Below, in pieces: positions 37,246-46,568 of a stretch of 64,000 nucleotides of DNA (position 1 is its first letter; each line of letters starts with the position of its first letter). The notes beneath the pieces are model-generated. The model was not told where the DNA came from, searched no databases, and worked only from the letters and a program-made list of their open reading frames with translations. The DNA lies in contig NZ_PJJM01000100.1 in the NCBI RefSeq assembly GCF_002929805.1, positions 92,617 to 156,616 of the forward strand. Reading direction: 5' to 3'. The stretch comes from Cryobacterium sp. Y50. Its GTDB lineage: Bacteria; Actinomycetota; Actinomycetes; Actinomycetales; Microbacteriaceae. The translations under genes were made by a program, and so were the position numbers.

Positions 37246-38402
37246 CCGAGGTCGTTTTGCTCGACAGGCAGGGGACCACCCGGCGCACACCGCTGCATCC
37301 GTCCCTCGCGTTTGCGAAACCGCGAGCGCCGCTCACCTCGCGCGTGGCTTACGCCGCCGCCCATGTCATTCCACAGAACTGGGCCGACAACGTTCCTGGC
37401 TCCCCCGCCGACATCGATTGGGACGCCACCCTGGCGTTTCGTCACCATGTCTGGTCGTGGGGCCTCGGCGTCGCCGACGCCATGGACACCGCGCAACGCA
37501 ACATGGGTCTCGATCCGGCCGCGACCCGTGAACTGATCACGCGCAGCGCCACCGAGGCCCGTTCGGTGGGCGGCAAGCTCGTGGTCGGCGTCAACACCGA
37601 CCACGTGGAGGAAGAGCAAATCTCCATCGACGCGGTCATCGACGCGTACAAGCAGCAGCTGCACTTCACAGAGGATGCCGGTGCCGGCGTGGTCTTGATG
37701 GCCAGCCGCCACCTGGCCCGCGCCGCAACATCCGCTGACGACTATCGCCGCGTGTATCGCGAGGTGCTGACGGCGGCGAGCACGCCCGTCACCCTGCACT
37801 GGCTCGGCGCGGCTTTCGATCCGCTGCTCGCCACGTATTTCGGTTCGACCGACAGCGCCGTGGCCTCCGACACCATGGTCAACATCATCGAGGAAAACCG
37901 GGAACACGTGGCGGGAATCAAGATGAGCCTGCTCGACGCCGACGCCGAGATCGCCGTCCGCTCACGGCTGCCCGAGTCGGCACGCATGTTCACCGGCGAC
38001 GACTTCAACTACGTTGGCCTGATTGCCGGCGATGGCACTGTCCATTCCGATGCCCTGCTCGGCGCCTTCGCTGCGGTCGCCCCGAACGCGTCGGCCGCCA
38101 TCCAGGCGCTCGATGCGAACGACCCCGCCGAATACGCCCGCATCCTCGGCCCGACCGAGGAGCTGTCCCGGCAGATTTTCGCGGCACCGACCTTCTATTA
38201 CAAGACCGGCGTGGCTTTTTTGTCCTGGCTGAACGGCCACCAGGCCGCTTTCAGCATGGTCGGTGGTCTGCACGCCACGCGCAGCCTGCCGCACCTGTCC
38301 GAAATCGTGCGCCTCGCCAACGACTCCGGCGCCCTGGAACGCCCCGAACTCGCTGCCGCCCGCTGGCGCGGCATGCTGACCCTGAACGGAATCGACGCAT
38401 GA
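37242..38402 (+). CDS. DUF993 family protein (dihydrodipicolinate-synthase-like barrel)
   Basis: A 386-residue protein of the DUF993 family, described as similar to DHDPS/KDG aldolases. Visible conserved blocks are VIPQNWADNVPG, DTAQRNMGLD, GVNTDHV, TLHWLGAAFDP, HVAGIKMSLLDA with a candidate Schiff-base lysine, and FTGDDFNY. The IKMS lysine fits a class I aldolase/lyase acting on a keto-sugar acid. It overlaps its neighbours on both sides (ATGA at each junction). A retro-aldol step after oxidation by the upstream Gfo/Idh enzyme is an inference, not established. Confidence 0.8.
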   Translation: MTEVVLLDRQGTTRRTPLHPSLAFAKPRAPLTSRVAYAAAHVIPQNWADNVPGSPADIDWDATLAFRHHVWSWGLGVADAMDTAQRNMGLDPAATRELITRSATEARSVGGKLVVGVNTDHVEEEQISIDAVIDAYKQQLHFTEDAGAGVVLMASRHLARAATSADDYRRVYREVLTAASTPVTLHWLGAAFDPLLATYFGSTDSAVASDTMVNIIEENREHVAGIKMSLLDADAEIAVRSRLPESARMFTGDDFNYVGLIAGDGTVHSDALLGAFAAVAPNASAAIQALDANDPAEYARILGPTEELSRQIFAAPTFYYKTGVAFLSWLNGHQAAFSMVGGLHATRSLPHLSEIVRLANDSGALERPELAAARWRGMLTLNGIDA

Positions 38403-39259
38403 ATCTCGTGATCGCGTCCCCTCACCCCCGATTCTCCCTCAATCAGGCCACCATCAGATACGCCTCGCTGGCCGAGGCCGTGAACCTCAGCAGCGAGGCC
38501 GGCGCGGAGAGCATCGGCCTCTGGCGCGAGCCTGTGGCCAAGGCTGGTCTCGACGAGGCCGTTCGCCTCGTGACTGACGCTGGCCTGCGCGTATCGAGCC
38601 TCTGCCGCGGCGGGTTCTTCACCATGCCGGAAGGTCCTGCACGCCGAGCCGCCATCGACGACAACCGCCGAGCCCTGGCCGAGGCCGCAGCCCTCGGCGC
38701 CCCAACACTCGTGCTCGTAGCCGGCGGGTTGCCGGAAGGCTCCCGCGACATCGCTGGAGCCCGAGAACGCGTGCGCGATGCCCTCGGCGAGCTCGCCCCC
38801 GACGCACGCGCTGCCGGGGTCACCCTCGCCATCGAGCCCCTGCACCCGATGTATGCCTCCGATCGCGCCGTTATCTCCACGCTCGGGCAGGCGCTCGACA
38901 TGGCCGAGCAGTTCGGAGCGGATGCCGTGGGTGTCGTCGTCGACACCTTCCACGTCTGGTGGGACCCGCAGCTCTTCGCCCAGATCGCGCGTGCCGGGGC
39001 CGGCGGCTACATCGCGAGCTATCAGGTCTGCGACTGGGCCACCCCACTGCCCGCCGACGTGCTGCTCGCGCGCCAATTCCCCGGCGACGGAGTGATCGAC
39101 TTCGAGCCGATCACCCGCGCCGTGCTTGCTGCCGGCTACAGGGGCGACATCGAGGTGGAAATCTTCAACCAAGGTATCTGGGATTCCCCCGCTGCAGACG
39201 TTATCACCCGAACCATTGCATCGTTCGGTGCGAACGTTGGCGTACACCTGAAACGGTGA
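38399..39259 (+). CDS. Sugar phosphate isomerase/epimerase (TIM barrel)
   Basis: A 286-residue xylose-isomerase-like TIM-barrel protein. Metal-ligand motifs include LAIEPLHPMY (Glu), VVVDTFHVWWDP (Asp, His) and the late VEIFNQ (Glu). It is the last gene of the Gfo/Idh-DUF993 operon. Together the three enzymes look like an oxidation, isomerisation and cleavage sequence for a sugar or sugar acid. Confidence 0.84.
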   Translation: MNLVIASPHPRFSLNQATIRYASLAEAVNLSSEAGAESIGLWREPVAKAGLDEAVRLVTDAGLRVSSLCRGGFFTMPEGPARRAAIDDNRRALAEAAALGAPTLVLVAGGLPEGSRDIAGARERVRDALGELAPDARAAGVTLAIEPLHPMYASDRAVISTLGQALDMAEQFGADAVGVVVDTFHVWWDPQLFAQIARAGAGGYIASYQVCDWATPLPADVLLARQFPGDGVIDFEPITRAVLAAGYRGDIEVEIFNQGIWDSPAADVITRTIASFGANVGVHLKR

Positions 39260-39308
39260 AGGTAGGCTCAGTTCGCGCCGACCCGACCCGCCCGAACACC
39301 AACAGTCG

Positions 39309-39634
39309 TCATTTGAGGGCGATCGCTGACCAAGACACCGGGGCAGCGTCACGGTCAGCACTCCGTCCGTAAGAACAACCCCGGCGAGCGACTTCAGGCC
39401 GACCCTCGTCTGATCTGCCAGCGTGTTCTTGGCGTAGACGTCAGAATCGTGCAGACTGACCGCCTCGTCGACGACGGATGCGCCCAGCTCGGCCACATCG
39501 ATGATCACCTGCAGCGACTCGGTCTGGCTGCGATTCACCAGGAACACCGCAGATTTTCCGCTGTCCTGGTCATAGGTCGCCACTGAATCCACCAGCGGAG
39601 CCGCGCCGTAGACGGCAGCCTCATAGGTTCCCAC
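39309..39634 (-). pseudogene. C-terminal remnant of a GH51 alpha-L-arabinofuranosidase
   Basis: On the complement, about 95 codons match the C-terminal beta-sandwich of GH51 enzymes (YEAAVYGAAPLVDSVATYD, VFLVNRSQTESLQV, LHDSDVYAKNTLADQ, LTVTLP). Near 39342 a one-base loss shifts the frame; in the other frame the expected ending PVSWSAIALK and a TGA at 39309-39311 follow. The catalytic barrel is absent: homology stops at a short inverted repeat at 39619-39654, beyond which a GH10 fragment runs the other way. Confidence 0.82.
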
Positions 39635-39654
39635 GTCGATCCGCGCCTATGAGG
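39619..39654. repeat. Nine-base inverted repeat at the GH51/GH10 junction
   Basis: CCTCATAGG (39619-39627) and CCTATGAGG (39646-39654) flank 18 bases where the GH51 remnant (leftward) and the GH10 remnant (rightward) meet. Each arm encodes the Tyr-Glu of its own gene, so the repeat probably arose from or guided the rearrangement. Confidence 0.7.
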
Positions 39655-40262
39655 ACCTCATCGAGGAGGTTTTGGAGGCCGGCATCGAGATCGATGCCCT
39701 CGGGCTGCAGACCCATATGCATCAGGGGTACTGGGGCGAGGACGTCATGCTCGAGATGGTCGACCGCTTCGCCCGGTTCGGCCTGCCGCTGCACCTGACC
39801 GAGTCATCGCTTGTCTCAGGCCATCTCATGCCGGCCGACATCGTGGACCTGAATGACTACAAGATTCCCAAGTGGCCATCCACTCCCGAGGGCGAGGCGC
39901 GTCAAGCGGACGAGCTCGTGTGACACTACCGCTCGCTCGTGTCGCACCCCTCCGTCGAGGCCATTACCTACTGGGGCATCACCGACGCAGGCGCCTGGCT
40001 GGGCGCACCGATCGGGCTGGTGCGTGCCGATGGCACTCCGAAGCCGTCCTGCCAAGCGTTGCACGGGCTGGTCAAGGGCGAGTGATGGCTGGCACCTACG
40101 ACCGTGGTGACCGACGCGGATGGCAGGATTACGGTCAAGGGATTCTCCGGCGAATACCAGCTCAGTTCTGGTGCCAGCTTCGCCGCTGGGGCACAGCCCA
40201 CCCGATTCACTCTCCGTTCACAGGAACAGCAAATTCGCGTCACCCGCCCATCGATCGGCTGA
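39645..40262 (+). pseudogene. C-terminal remnant of a GH10 endo-1,4-beta-xylanase
   Basis: The frame reads IDALGLQTHMHQGYW, LHLTESSLVSGHL (region of the GH10 nucleophile Glu), RSLVSHPSVEAITYWGITD and GAWLGAPIGLVRADG, the end of a family 10 xylanase. In-frame TGA codons at 39921 and 40083 interrupt it, and the N-terminal half with the acid/base glutamate is missing. The frame after the second stop continues with a beta-rich tail to a TGA at 40260-40262. Nothing else is visible in 40263-40390. Confidence 0.85.
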
Positions 40263-40390
40263 TCTCTCGGCGCTGGTCAGGCTGCGATCGGGTCAATCAC
40301 TTGCTAAACCATGAGGGGTGCCGAGTGCGTGGATCCGAGAATTCTGCAGAATCGAGGTTTCGTGAATTGGCCACGCTCGCAGACGCACGA

Positions 40391-41604
40391 TCAGCGCCCG
40401 AACACCGTTCGCTCCAGAAAGTCGTTACGAAACTTGCCCGCCGGGTCGAGCCGATCAGCAAGGGCTCGAAAATCGTCGAGCCAGGGAAAGCTGGTCGCAA
40501 GTGTCACGGCATCCGTTTGAAAGAGCTTGCTCCAATGCGGCCGGACCGCAAACGGGGCCAGTGCCGCTTCGAGCGCCGGCAGCAACGCCTCTACGGCGGC
40601 CTGCTCGGGCTTCCAGGTGAAGTGCAGTGCCACGCCGGCCCGTTCGGAGTTCGGGCTGAGCCAGAGGTCGTCGGCCGCGATGCTGCGAACCTCGCTGACC
40701 AGCAGCAGCGCGATCCGAGCGGAGAGAGTGCGCATCGCCTCTATTGCCGCGACGGCATGCTCGCGCGGCACGTGGTATTCGCTCTGCAACTCCTCGCCGT
40801 TGCTAGGGGTGAAGGCCAGGCGAAAGTGCGCGAGTCGCTCAGACCACGGCCCGGCGACGCCGAGCTGCTCCGTACAGTTGATTGCTGAAATACCGGGTAG
40901 CGGCTGCCGCCCCACGGTCGCCGCCGTCCCCCCGAAGAACTCGCCCGCGCCAGTAAATTCCCCGCCCCGGCTTTTCACCCAGGCCTGATCCACGTTTTCC
41001 CAAGCCAGTTGGTGAACAGGCTCACGCTGTAGGCGCTGCCCATCACGGCGTCGAAATGCTGCAGCACTGCGCTCCACGGCAGGTTCTCGTAGACGAACTG
41101 CTGCACCTCAAACGTCGGCTGAATATCGAGCGTGACCCGGGTGACGATGCCGAGCGCGCCGAGCGCCACTACCATGCCGGCGAAATCGGGAGTCGACCGA
41201 TCAACCTGCTGCAGCTCCCCGGAGCCCGTGACGATCTCGAGGGCGGACACCGCGGTCGCGAGGCTTCCGTTGCAGTCGCCAGAGCCGTGCGTGCCGGTAG
41301 CGATAGCACCGGCTACGCTGATGTGTGGCAGCGACGCGAGGTTGTGCAGGGCGTAGGTCGTGCCGCCGGAAACCCCGACGCTCAGTGCGGTCGGGTCGAT
41401 GACAATGGCATCGTCGACGCGGTCGAGCGCGACCAGCATGCCGGGGGAATCCGCGATCGCATTGAAGGAGTGGCGGGAGCCGAGGGCCCGCACCTGAGTG
41501 GCGGCGGCAACGAGCTGATGCACCTCCTCGATGGTTCTCGGGTGCGCGACGGGTGCCGCATAGCGGTAGTTGCCAGCCCAATTGCGTTCGCTCGTCTGAT
41601 TCAT
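40391..41604 (-). pseudogene. Alditol/aldonolactone oxidase (FAD-linked) with a frameshift
   Basis: Two overlapping frames together give a complete oxidase of about 400 residues. The first (41604 to 40975) holds the FAD domain with VRALGSRHSFNAIADSPG, whose histidine is the covalent FAD site in alditol oxidases, and GAIATGTHGSG. The second (to 40391) holds the substrate domain ending DPAGKFRNDFLERTVFG. They join at GGGAAAAC near 40995-41001: one missing base turns the expected GENVDQAW into a stop. It could be real decay, in line with the neighbouring xylanase remnants, or a sequencing error in a homopolymer. An intact version would oxidise xylitol or similar alditols at C1 to the aldose and H2O2. 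Confidence 0.82.
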
Positions 41605-41850
41605 TCGGACCGCCTCACAGCATTTGGCGATTAGGACAACATATCAAGGCCGGGTCGGCCCCGCACACACCCGGCCGGGTCGTCGACAATGCCCAAAATG
41701 ACCCGGTGTGGGCAGTTATTCGTTATTAAATCGAACGGTCAGCCCCTGAGCGAGGGGTGGCACGCTGCACAATAGTTGTGGCCGCAGGTAGATTGCGACA
41801 ATCCCTGCAGACCGTGCTCTTTCATCCGCTCCTGATATATGTTTGAGTAA

Positions 41851-41861
41851 TCAACAAATCA
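41851..41861. promoter_or_regulatory. Candidate operator upstream of xylA (TCAACAAATCA)
   Basis: An exact copy of the 11-mer found in the ROK/aldo-keto reductase gap at 4680-4690, placed about 30 bases before the xylA start. The ROK protein at 3360-4601, or an unseen XylR-type ROK repressor, could bind both. The rest of the 41605-41889 gap shows no other clear feature. Confidence 0.4.
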
Positions 41862-41889
41862 CCAACGAAGCTGAATCGGAAGTAGTGAC

Positions 41890-43086
41890 ATGACCGTGAG
41901 CCTGACTCCCACCCGCGACGACAAGTTCTCCTTCGGCCTCTGGACCGTCGGTTATAACGGCAGCGACCCATTTGGCGGCCCGACCAGGCCGAAGCTCGAC
42001 GTCGTCGACGCCGTCACCAACCTGGCCGAGCTCGGCGCCTACGGCCTCACCTTTCACGACGATGATCTGTTTGACTTCGGTTCAACGGATTCCGCCCGCC
42101 AGTCGCAGATCGACCGCCTCAAGCAAGCGCTCGCCGACACCGGCCTCATCGTGCCGATGGTCACCACTAACCTGTTCAGTGCTCCGGTGTTCAAGGACGG
42201 TGGATTCACCTCAAACGACCGCGCCGTTCGCCGGTTCGCGCTGCGTAAGGTGCTGCGCAATATCGACCTTGCTGCCGAGCTCGGCGCCAAGACCTTCGTC
42301 ATGTGGGGCGGCCGCGAGGGCGCCGAGTATGACGCGGCCAAGGACATCCGTTCGGCGCTCGAGCGCTACCGCGAGGCCGTGAACTTGCTCGGGGACTATG
42401 TCACCGACAAGGGCTACGACATTCGCTTCGCCATTGAGCCCAAGCCCAACGAACCGCGCGGCGATATTCTGCTGCCGACCGTCGGCCACGCGATGGCCTT
42501 CATCGAAACCCTCGAGCGCCCCGAAATGGTCGGTGTGAACCCCGAAGTCGGGCACGAGCAGATGGCCGGCCTCAACTTCGCCGCCGGCATCGCGCAGGCG
42601 TTGTACCAGGGCAAGCTATTCCACGTCGACCTCAACGGTCAGCGCGGCATCAAGTACGACCAGGACCTGGTCTTCGGCCACGGCGACCTGCAGAACGCCT
42701 TCGCGCTGGTTGACCTGCTCGAAAACGGCGGCCCGAACGGTGGCCAGACCTACACCGGACCGCGGCACTTCGACTACAAGCCGAGCCGCACCGAAGACGT
42801 CGCCGGAGTGTGGACCTCGGCCGCGGCGAACATGCGCACCTACCTGCTGCTCAAGCAGCGGGCTGCGGCGTTCCGCGCCGACCCCGAGGTGCAGGCGGCC
42901 CTCGCCGCGTCGAAGGTGCCGGACCTGGCGAACAACACCCTGGCAGCGGGTGAAAGCTACGACGACCTGCTCGCCGACCGTGGCTCCTACGAGGACTTCG
43001 ACACCGACGCGTACTTCGGCGGCAAGGGCTTTGGCTTCGTGCACCTGCAGCAGCTCGCACTCGAGCACCTGCTCGGCGCCCGCTAG
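41890..43086 (+). CDS. xylA: Xylose isomerase
   Basis: A 398-residue group I (actinobacterial) xylose isomerase. Conserved blocks: LTFHDDDL (catalytic His of the HD pair), [24 protein letters not shown] (metal Glu), [26 protein letters not shown] and [12 protein letters not shown] (second metal site). It interconverts D-xylose and D-xylulose in the cytoplasm with Mg or Mn and often accepts glucose. The length equals that of Streptomyces and Arthrobacter enzymes. It is separated from xylB by two structured repeat elements. Confidence 0.96.
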   Translation: MTVSLTPTRDDKFSFGLWTVGYNGSDPFGGPTRPKLDVVDAVTNLAELGAYGLTFHDDDLFDFGSTDSARQSQIDRLKQALADTGLIVPMVTTNLFSAPVFKDGGFTSNDRAVRRFALRKVLRNIDLAAELGAKTFVMWGGREGAEYDAAKDIRSALERYREAVNLLGDYVTDKGYDIRFAIEPKPNEPRGDILLPTVGHAMAFIETLERPEMVGVNPEVGHEQMAGLNFAAGIAQALYQGKLFHVDLNGQRGIKYDQDLVFGHGDLQNAFALVDLLENGGPNGGQTYTGPRHFDYKPSRTEDVAGVWTSAAANMRTYLLLKQRAAAFRADPEVQAALAASKVPDLANNTLAAGESYDDLLADRGSYEDFDTDAYFGGKGFGFVHLQQLALEHLLGAR

Positions 43087-43128
43087 CCTGCTCCCGCCCC
43101 ACCCCGCCCCACCCCACCCGCACACCAC

Positions 43129-43226
43129 GGTGGCTAATTCAGGACACTTGCCCGCGAACACCCTGCCCGCCCCGTCAATTCAGGGTCGAGGTTGAGCTGC
43201 ACGCGCAATCTCCTGAATTAGCCACC
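43129..43226. repeat. ~98-bp element B with 16-bp perfect inverted ends
   Basis: GGTGGCTAATTCAGGA (43129-43144) and TCCTGAATTAGCCACC (43211-43226) are perfect inverted repeats enclosing 66 bases. The interior repeats part of the motif (CAATTCAGGG near 43177). It sits between xylA and xylB, directly before element C. Confidence 0.75.
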
Positions 43227-43235
43227 GCACACCCC

Positions 43236-43329
43236 CGCGCATAACTCATGCAAGTTGTCGACCGGCCGCACCGGCACCCGCGACTTCTCGTCAAAGCCAC
43301 ACGCCGGCCGCGCAAACTGCAGGAGTTAT
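43236..43329. repeat. ~94-bp element C, same family as element A
   Basis: ATAACTCATGCA (43241-43252) and TGCAGGAGTTAT (43318-43329) are inverted with one mismatch. The left flank CCCGCGC and both arms match element A at 10944-11040, whereas the interiors differ. The right arm ends at the xylB leader and contains AGGAG. Confidence 0.7.
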
Positions 43330-43357
43330 GCCGCTCCCATTTACGAACGGACATGTC

Positions 43358-44815
43358 ATGACGCTGGTTGCCGGGGTCGATTCGTCGACACAGAGTTGCA
43401 AGGTGGTCATTCGTAACGCTGACACGGGAGTGCTCGTGCGTTCCGGCCGGGCCAGCCACCCCGAAGGAACCGAAGTCGACCCCGCCGCCTGGTGGGACGC
43501 CCTGCAGGAGGCGGTCGCTGACGCTGGAGGACTCGGCGACGTCGCCGCCATTTCCATTGCCGCCCAGCAGCACGGCATGGTCGTGCTCGATATCGACGGC
43601 GAGGTTATTCGCCGGGCGCTGCTCTGGAATGACACCCGCAGCGCCCCGGCCGCCCTCGATTTGCTCACCGAAGTGGGCGCCGACGAGTACGCCGCCCGCA
43701 CCGGAATCGTTCCAGTCGCGTCCTTCACCGCCACCAAGCTCCGTTGGCTGCGGGATGCCGAGCCGGCCAACGCGGCACGCGTCGCGGCCGTCGCCCTACC
43801 GCACGACTGGCTCAGTTGGCGGCTGCGCGGTTTCGGCCCGGCCGCCACGACCCCCCTCGGCCCCGTGCTGACCGAGCTCACCACCGACCGCTCAGACGCG
43901 AGCGGTACTGCGTACTGGTCGCCGAGCACCGGCGATTACGACCTGGACCTGTTCGAACTCGCCCTCGGCCACGCTGCCGTCCTCCCCCGCGTGCTCGGTG
44001 CCGCCGAACAGGCCGGCGTCACATCGCAACTCGGTGGCACCCATGACTCCTGGCTGCCAGCTGGCATCGTTGTCGCCGCGGGTGCCGGCGACAACGCGGG
44101 CGCCGCCCTTGGCCTCGGCGCGAGCGCTGGCGACGTCATCGTGTCGATCGGCACGAGCGGCACCGTGTTCGCTGTCACCGATCAGCCCACAACGGATGCC
44201 TCCGGCTCCGTCGCCGGGTTCGCCTCGGCTTCCGCAGACTTTCTGCCCTTGGTCGCGACCCTCAATGCCGCACGGGTGCTCGACTCCATCGCGGCCCTGC
44301 TCGGCGTCGACTATGACGAGTTGGGCCGGCTCGCCCTCGAAGCCGAGCCCGGAGCCCGCGGCCTCGTGCTGCAGCCATACTTCGCCGGGGAACGCACGCC
44401 GAACCTGCCGGAGGCGACGGCATCCGTTTTCGGAATGACTCTTGCGTCGACGACCCGGCCGAACCTGGCACGCGCCGCGATCGAGGGCATGCTGTGTGGG
44501 CTGGCCGACGGCCTTGACGCCGTAGAGGCGCTGGGCGTGAGCGTCACGCGCATTCTGCTGATCGGCGGGGCCGCGCAGAACCCGGCCGTGCGGGCCATTG
44601 CCGCTCAGGTGTTCGGGGCACCCGTCGTGGTGCCGGCGCCGGGCGAGTATGTCGCCGACGGCGGGGCGGTGCAGGCGGCGTGGGCGCTCACCGGTATCCG
44701 CCCGACCTGGGGCGCGGCCATTGTGGCCGAGCCGGCGCCCGACTTTCACCCGGTCATCCGCGCCCAGTACGCGGCACACGCGACCGCCTATGCCGCTGCG
44801 CCACGGTCGCGGTAA
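43358..44815 (+). CDS. xylB: Xylulokinase (FGGY family)
   Basis: A 485-residue FGGY sugar kinase. The ATP/sugar domain begins [14 protein letters not shown]; the catalytic-region block [12 protein letters not shown] and the C-terminal [21 protein letters not shown] and [12 protein letters not shown] (FGGY phosphate loops) are present. I start at the ATG at 43358, which gives the normal N-terminus; an ATG at 43328 falls inside the right arm of element C with AGGAG only two bases away. Converts xylulose to xylulose-5-phosphate for the pentose phosphate pathway. Confidence 0.93.
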   Translation: MTLVAGVDSSTQSCKVVIRNADTGVLVRSGRASHPEGTEVDPAAWWDALQEAVADAGGLGDVAAISIAAQQHGMVVLDIDGEVIRRALLWNDTRSAPAALDLLTEVGADEYAARTGIVPVASFTATKLRWLRDAEPANAARVAAVALPHDWLSWRLRGFGPAATTPLGPVLTELTTDRSDASGTAYWSPSTGDYDLDLFELALGHAAVLPRVLGAAEQAGVTSQLGGTHDSWLPAGIVVAAGAGDNAGAALGLGASAGDVIVSIGTSGTVFAVTDQPTTDASGSVAGFASASADFLPLVATLNAARVLDSIAALLGVDYDELGRLALEAEPGARGLVLQPYFAGERTPNLPEATASVFGMTLASTTRPNLARAAIEGMLCGLADGLDAVEALGVSVTRILLIGGAAQNPAVRAIAAQVFGAPVVVPAPGEYVADGGAVQAAWALTGIRPTWGAAIVAEPAPDFHPVIRAQYAAHATAYAAAPRSR

Positions 44816-45052
44816 TCAACATTGCCTCGGGCGCCAGCGCGGCCTAACTCCCCCGAGCGCCGAGAACCGCTGACCCAGGGCGCAAACCCAATGCTAGACA
44901 AGCATCCGTTTGACCCGACCCACGGGGCACCGCGGTTTGGCACGTTCCGGAGGGTTCTCACAGCCGCCTTACAGCCTCTCGGAACCGGACCGTGAGGCAG
45001 GGCCGCTAACGTCGTAGGCAACAGCAGCGACGAACGAATGGTGAACTCCCGT

Positions 45053-45937
45053 ATGAGCACTTCCGGCCAGGCCCGCCCGCCCAAGAAAGACCGACGCGAG
45101 GAGGCCCGTGAAACCGCCCGGCTCATGCGCGCCGAACAAGTCAAGCGGGACAAGCGCCGTCGACTCTTCCTGCGCGGAGGCATCGGCATTGGCCTGCTCG
45201 CCGTGGTCGCCATTGTCGCCGTGGTCATCGTGAACAACGTCACCGCCCCGGCCGCGGCGAGCCCGGCCAACATGGCCAGCGACGGAATTCTGCTCGGCAG
45301 CGACGGTACCACGGTCTCCGCTGCCACGGCCGCCGCCCTCGACGCCGATGCCACCCCGATCGCCACCGACCAGAGCGCCCTTGCAGATACGGCCAACATC
45401 GTGATGTACGTCGACTACCTCTGCCCGATCTGCGGTGATTTTGAGGCCACCAACGGTGAGCAGATCACCGAATGGGTCACCGCCGGAAATGCCACGGTCG
45501 AGGTGCACCCGATCTCGATTCTCGACCGGTTGTCGTCGGGCACCGAGTACGCCACCCGCGCCGCAAATGCGGCTGCCTGCGTGGCCAACGACGATCCCAA
45601 CAACTTTCTCGACTTCAACGCGGCGATGTTCGCCGGTCAGCCCGCTGAGAACACGACCGGCTTGACCGATGCCGAGCTGACCAGCCTAGTTGAAGGAGCC
45701 GGGGTGACCTCCAGCGAGGTCGCCAGCTGCATCGCCGACCAGACCTACTCCGACTGGGTCGACGCCTCGACGCAGCGCGCGCTCGATGGCCCGATTCCCA
45801 ACTCCGACATTGACGCAGTCAAGGGAACCCCGACGGTCCTGGTAAATGGCGTGAAGTACTCGGGCTCCAATAGCGATGCCGCCGCCTTCGAAGCTTTCGT
45901 CACTGAGCAGATGACCGCTGCAGGAACAGCAGAATAG
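45053..45937 (+). CDS. Membrane-anchored DsbA-like thiol oxidoreductase
   Basis: About 294 residues: a charged cytoplasmic N-terminus (1-40, rich in Lys/Arg/Glu), one membrane helix (about 42-62), then an extracytoplasmic thioredoxin-4 type domain with a CPIC active site (C124, C127 in DYLCPICGDF) and the cis-proline segment KGTPTVLVNG. Two more cysteines (AACVAND, ASCIAD) probably form a structural disulfide, as in mycobacterial DsbA. It should help disulfide formation in exported proteins. Start uncertain by five codons. The 237 bases between xylB and this gene hold nothing I recognise. Confidence 0.86.
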   Translation: MSTSGQARPPKKDRREEARETARLMRAEQVKRDKRRRLFLRGGIGIGLLAVVAIVAVVIVNNVTAPAAASPANMASDGILLGSDGTTVSAATAAALDADATPIATDQSALADTANIVMYVDYLCPICGDFEATNGEQITEWVTAGNATVEVHPISILDRLSSGTEYATRAANAAACVANDDPNNFLDFNAAMFAGQPAENTTGLTDAELTSLVEGAGVTSSEVASCIADQTYSDWVDASTQRALDGPIPNSDIDAVKGTPTVLVNGVKYSGSNSDAAAFEAFVTEQMTAAGTAE

Positions 45938-45948
45938 CGACACTGGGG

Positions 45949-46527
45949 ATGCCTGCAGACAGCTCAGCGCCTGGACCGTTCGGGCGTGCGATGAGTGCGG
46001 CCGCCGGTAGGGCGACCCCGACGAATGGCGGCGCGGCGCCCACGGGAACGGATGCTGCGCCGCCAACGGCGCATAACGGCCTTGCGCCCTCGGGACGAAA
46101 TGGCGCGCTCACGGCGATTGCCTTGCCGCCGACGAATGGCGACGTGATACAGACGGGAACGGATACGCCGCCCTCGCAAACGAATGGTGCGCCGCCCGTG
46201 TTCGGGGCGGTTCTCGATTCGGCGACCCGGTGCATCCACTTTCATTCGGAGCTGGACATCGTGGCGATCAAGTTCGCCTGCTGCCGGCGCTACTACCCGT
46301 GCTTTCAGTGCCACGATGAGGCCGTGCAGCTTGAGTCTGTTCCGCATACGGCCCGGCGGTGGCCGCAATCCGAGTGGTCAGAGCTCGCCATTCTGTGCGG
46401 AGCCTGCCACCGCGAGCTCAGCATCACGGAGTATCGCCAGGTCGAACGCTGCCCGCACTGCGCCGCCGAATTCAACCCCGGCTGCCGCCTACACGCCCAC
46501 CTCTATTTCAAGGAGTCCGCCGGGTGA
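45949..46527 (+). CDS. CHY zinc-finger protein with repeat-bearing N-terminus
   Basis: The last 105 residues form a CHY-type zinc finger: CIHFHSELD, FACCRRYYPCFQCH, ILCGACHREL and CPHCAAEF give the cysteine/histidine ligands for several zincs. The first 85 residues are low-complexity with two copies of a block (PTNGGAAPTGTDAAPP and PTNGDVIQTGTDTPP) encoded by a 45-base imperfect direct repeat. Bacterial CHY proteins are usually about 110 residues, so translation may begin at the GTG near 46198 and the repeat stretch may be untranslated. Function unknown; metal or redox sensing is a guess. It ends before an intergenic hairpin. Confidence 0.75.
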   Translation: MPADSSAPGPFGRAMSAAAGRATPTNGGAAPTGTDAAPPTAHNGLAPSGRNGALTAIALPPTNGDVIQTGTDTPPSQTNGAPPVFGAVLDSATRCIHFHSELDIVAIKFACCRRYYPCFQCHDEAVQLESVPHTARRWPQSEWSELAILCGACHRELSITEYRQVERCPHCAAEFNPGCRLHAHLYFKESAG

Positions 46528-46568
46528 CCGGCCCGAGCGCTGCGCGATCACGGCAGACGTCGACGGTA

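Noticed and set aside
39309..40262. Insertion sequence causing the GH51/GH10 junction
   Set aside because: No transposase, target duplication or terminal repeats are visible; only a nine-base inverted pair.
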